A program made the position numbers and the translations under genes. Under the pieces are notes generated by a model. It searched no databases. It was not told where the DNA came from and saw nothing but the letters and a program-made list of their open reading frames with translations. Of a stretch of DNA of 64,000 bases, positions 61,616-64,000 are shown one piece after another. Every line of letters begins with the position of its first letter. The stretch's first letter is position 1. The stretch covers positions 1-64,000 of the forward strand of contig NZ_LHQS01000001.1 in assembly GCF_004102725.1 (NCBI RefSeq). Reading direction: 5' to 3'. This DNA comes from Methanoculleus taiwanensis. GTDB lineage: Archaea > Halobacteriota > Methanomicrobia > Methanomicrobiales > Methanoculleaceae.

Positions 61616-62347
61616 TCAGAGATACTCCGGGAGGGCGGCCAGCGATTCGATGACGAGATCGGGGGTGACGCCCGACCGCCTGACGACCTCTTCACGATAC
61701 TTGCCGGTCTTCACGAGGATGCCGGCAAGTCCTGCCGCCTGCGCACCGCCGACGTCGGTGAAGATGTCGTCGCCGATCATCGCCGCACCGTCCGGGGAGA
61801 CCCCCATCTCGCGGAGGGCGAGGGCGAAGAACGCCTGTGAAGGTTTTCCCATCACCTCGGCACGAACCCCGGCGGCATACTCGAGACCCGCGACGAACGG
61901 GCCGGCGGAGAGCATCAGGCCGTCGCCGCCCATCCAGTAGCGGTCTTTCTCGAGCGCCACGAGCTCCGCACCGTTCTCAAGCAGGCGGAACGCGGCGTTC
62001 ATCCGGTCGTAGGTGAAGTTTTCACCCGCATCACCGACGATGACGACGTCCACATCCTCTTCGGCGACGGCAATCCCCTCCTGCTCGAAGTCTTCACGGA
62101 CGTCTCCGGTGGTGAGCAGGAAACAGCGGCGCTGCCCCCTCTCGCGCATCCGGGCGACGGCCGCCACCGGCGAGGTGACGATCAGATCGGCCGGGATACG
62201 GTAGCCGAGCCCGGCGAGCCGCTCGGCGATGGAGCGGCGCGAGCGCCGGGTGGTGTTCGAGACGAACCGGAACGGCACCTCCCGCTCTTCGAGGAACGCA
62301 AGAGTCTCCCGCGCCCCCGCGACCGGTGCGTCGCCGACGTAGAGCAC
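61616..62347 (-). CDS. HAD-type (NagD-like) phosphatase, start out of frame
   Basis: A 243-residue reading from a GTG at 62347. The HAD body is intact: FRFVSNTTRRSRRSIAERLA (motif II Thr-like Ser/Asn), MGKPSQAFFALALREMGVSP (motif III Lys) and MIGDDIFTDVGGAQAAGLAG (motif IV). The catalytic DxD motif, however, lies just upstream in the same frame (AFLIDIDGVLYVGD), and no ATG, GTG or TTG precedes it before the stop of the amidotransferase gene. A GTG at 62388-62390 that overlaps that stop is the natural start, but in another frame; removing one base near 62375 joins them (MTYGDEAFLIDIDG). See the finding. Confidence 0.85.
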   Translation of the reverse strand: MLYVGDAPVAGARETLAFLEEREVPFRFVSNTTRRSRRSIAERLAGLGYRIPADLIVTSPVAAVARMRERGQRRCFLLTTGDVREDFEQEGIAVAEEDVDVVIVGDAGENFTYDRMNAAFRLLENGAELVALEKDRYWMGGDGLMLSAGPFVAGLEYAAGVRAEVMGKPSQAFFALALREMGVSPDGAAMIGDDIFTDVGGAQAAGLAGILVKTGKYREEVVRRSGVTPDLVIESLAALPEYL

Positions 62348-62386
62348 CCCGTCGATATCGATGAGAAACGCCTCTGTCTCCGTAGG

Positions 62387-63040
62387 TCACGCACCTCCCT
62401 GCAGGAAGAGAGAGACGATCTCCCTGCAGAATCGTTCGCTCCCGTCGAGGTACCGGGGTGTCCCGGCACGGATCCGCTCGCGCTCGTTCTCATCGAGCGT
62501 TTCCGTCCAGGTCTCGATGATCTCCGGCGTCGCCTCGATATGGAACTGGACGCCGAGTGCGGTCTTCAGCGTGTAGAGCTGGTTCGGCACCTCGCTTCCC
62601 CAGGCAAGCAGCTCGGCGCCGTCGGGGAGATCGAAGGTCTCGCCGTGCCAGTGAAAGACCTTCAGGCGATCGGGACAATCGGGCAGCAGATCGTTTCTGA
62701 TGATATCGACGCCGCACCAGCCCCGCTCGGGTATTCCGGGAGCGACCCGCTGCCCGAACGCACTCGCGATCAGCTGGGCGCCGAGGCAGATCCCGAGCAC
62801 AGGGGCTCCTGCCCGGATACTCCGCCGGATCAGTTCTTTCTCCCCTTTGAGGAACGGGTACTCCCGCTCGTCGTTGACGCTCATCCGCCCGCCGAGAAAT
62901 ATCAGGGGGGACGTGCCGACAGGCGGTATCACCTCACCTTCGTAGAGGCGGACGATCCGGTACTCGCAATCCCGTTCGGAGAGGACCTGTTCCAGGAAGC
63001 CTGCGGGTTCCGTCTCCCCGTGCTGGAAGATTGTGATCAC
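62387..63040 (-). CDS. class I glutamine amidotransferase
   Basis: A 217-residue GMP-synthase-like GATase. Cys85 is in VLGICLGAQL, His lies in GVQFHIEATPEII, with Glu next to it. It has no synthetase partner domain. The GTG start at 63040 is preceded by GAGGG and lies about 22 bases after the transcription start expected from the TATA element at 63084-63093; an in-frame ATG at 63076 would be upstream of it. Members hydrolyse gamma-glutamyl amides or peptides. It is followed by the HAD phosphatase gene with an overlap. Confidence 0.88.
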   Translation of the reverse strand: MITIFQHGETEPAGFLEQVLSERDCEYRIVRLYEGEVIPPVGTSPLIFLGGRMSVNDEREYPFLKGEKELIRRSIRAGAPVLGICLGAQLIASAFGQRVAPGIPERGWCGVDIIRNDLLPDCPDRLKVFHWHGETFDLPDGAELLAWGSEVPNQLYTLKTALGVQFHIEATPEIIETWTETLDENERERIRAGTPRYLDGSERFCREIVSLFLQGGA

Positions 63041-63146
63041 TGCTGTTCCCTCGAGAATTATCACCTTACTATGCACCGCTGGTATTTATGCGCGATCGGG
63101 GAGGCGGGCGGGGCAGCGAGCACTTTCGCTCTCCGCCGATCCGGTT

Positions 63147-63153
63147 CTTATAG
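63147..63153 (+). promoter_or_regulatory. TATA element of the exonuclease gene
   Basis: cttatag lies about 30 bases before the ATG at 63183. There is no ribosome-binding site, so the message is probably leaderless. Confidence 0.45.
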
Positions 63154-63182
63154 ATTCCCGGGAAAACGTGATCTCCATACCG

Positions 63183-64000
63183 ATGGCCGGATTCTTCAGC
63201 CGCCCCGACGGCACGAGCGTCTCCGACTACGACCGCGCCCGGCGGCTGAAGCACCGGCTCCTCGAGCGGTACCGTGATATCCCGCTCGAGACCGTCTTCT
63301 GCGGCAGGGAGGAGGCGACCCCTGCCGGTGCCTGCTACGTCGTCGAGTCGTCGGAGACGCTCGCGATGGAGGGAGCAGACCGTGAACGGGCACGGGCGAC
63401 GATACTCGCCGACCTGACGCTCGTTCGCGGGATCGGGGAGCGGACAGCGGCACGGCTCCGGCAGCAGGGGTACCGCACGGTCACCGACCTCACCCGGCAC
63501 CCGAGGTATGGAAGCGACGCCGGCCTGCTGCTCCGGCAGGTCTCATCCGGAACGACCGCCGACCTCATGCAGTCCATAGGGAGGCGCCACCAGGTCTCCC
63601 ACCCGCTGGTGCTCAAGACGAGCCGGTTCCACGATCCCGGGGACTTCGTCTTCCTCGATATCGAGACGCTCGGGCTCTTCTCCCGGCCGGTCATCCTCGC
63701 CGGCGTTGCTCTGGTCAGCGGTTCTGCGATCACCGTCCGCCAGTACCTGCTCCGCGATATCGACGAGGAGGCGGCGGCACTCTCTGCGACGGTCGGGCAC
63801 CTCGCTGCGAAGAACGCCTGCCTCGTCACCTTCAACGGCAAGGCCTTCGATCTCCCGTACGTGCAAGACCGGCTCGCCCACCACGGCATCGCCGCGGACC
63901 TCGGCGTCCCGCACTTCGACGCCCTCCATTTCTCGCGGCGGTGCTGGAAGAAGCAGGTCGGGAGCTGCCGCCTGACCGCGCTCGAGCGGGCGGTCTTCGG
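63183..64000 (+). CDS. RNase H-fold exonuclease, C-terminus cut by window end
   Basis: Open from the ATG at 63183 to the window end, 272 residues, incomplete. Residues about 79-100 contain a helix-hairpin-helix segment (LVRGIGERTAARLRQQGYRT). From about residue 155 an RNase H-like exonuclease domain begins, with the catalytic DIETLG (FVFLDIETLGLFSRPV) and a second motif TFNGKAFDLPYVQDRLAHHG. The family (YprB/RNase_H_2 type) is found beside helicases or alone; the role is probably in DNA repair. Confidence 0.85.
   Translation, partial: MAGFFSRPDGTSVSDYDRARRLKHRLLERYRDIPLETVFCGREEATPAGACYVVESSETLAMEGADRERARATILADLTLVRGIGERTAARLRQQGYRTVTDLTRHPRYGSDAGLLLRQVSSGTTADLMQSIGRRHQVSHPLVLKTSRFHDPGDFVFLDIETLGLFSRPVILAGVALVSGSAITVRQYLLRDIDEEAAALSATVGHLAAKNACLVTFNGKAFDLPYVQDRLAHHGIAADLGVPHFDALHFSRRCWKKQVGSCRLTALERAVF

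Noticed and set aside
1-64000. CRISPR arrays, insertion sequences or integrase genes
   Set aside because: No regularly spaced repeats, transposase or integrase motifs were found on reading through both strands.

Overview
The window is archaeal chromosome, most likely from a methanogen of the Methanomicrobiales close to Methanoculleus. This rests on high GC, archaeal translation and transcription genes (eIF2 gamma, Kae1-Bud32 fusion, S27ae, S24e, L40e, Spt4, RpoE'), the AglB oligosaccharyltransferase, a YcaO protein of the McrA-thioamidation type, a methanogen-type S-layer-like glycoprotein, and many genes with a TATA box 25-30 bases before an apparently leaderless start codon. The genus is inferred from memory of protein families, not from a search.

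Positions 1-33 kb are an accessory landscape of mostly single genes on both strands. It holds two GNAT acetyltransferases; a STAS-domain protein paired with a membrane-anchored SpoIIE-type phosphatase; a large secreted dockerin-bearing protein with similar palindromes near both ends; a cytoplasmic chemosensory trio (receptor, CheW, receiver) without CheA; a cytosine deaminase strikingly like yeast Fcy1; a lipoprotein with two solute-binding domains and a Cache domain; a group II PLP decarboxylase; a ZIP transporter; a DPS-like ferritin; and several small or unrecognised proteins. Decay is visible here: an Orc1/Cdc6 remnant (17.7 kb), a hydrolase and a methyltransferase that lost internal segments (26.6-27.2 kb), and an FKBP isomerase split by a one-base frameshift (32.2 kb). 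A tRNA-Val/tRNA-Gly pair lies at 32.7-32.9 kb.

Positions 33-43.5 kb are core: HtpX, a His-type Thi4, then a long leftward informational run (L40e, XTP pyrophosphatase, Kae1-Bud32, S27ae, S24e, dephospho-CoA kinase, Spt4, RpoE', a PIN protein, eIF2 gamma), followed by NikR, a DUF2098 protein and YcaO, the last two apparently sharing one bidirectional promoter.

Positions 43.5-55.4 kb form a leftward glycan cluster whose genes mostly overlap or abut: a histone-deacetylase-family protein at the downstream end, then AglB, a glycosyltransferase, a sugar aminotransferase, a hexapeptide acyltransferase, GlmS, two tandem nucleotidyltransferase/acyltransferase paralogues and GlmM. Together they can make UDP-GlcNAc, elaborate an amino sugar and transfer the finished glycan to protein.

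Positions 55.4-64 kb carry a DUF364-like protein, a cyclase-family hydrolase, protein-isoaspartate methyltransferase, SufB and SufC, a leaderless 48-residue protein, a solitary DNA methyltransferase, a secreted transglutaminase-fold protein, a HAD phosphatase whose start is out of frame, a class I glutamine amidotransferase and the beginning of an RNase H-fold exonuclease cut by the window end.
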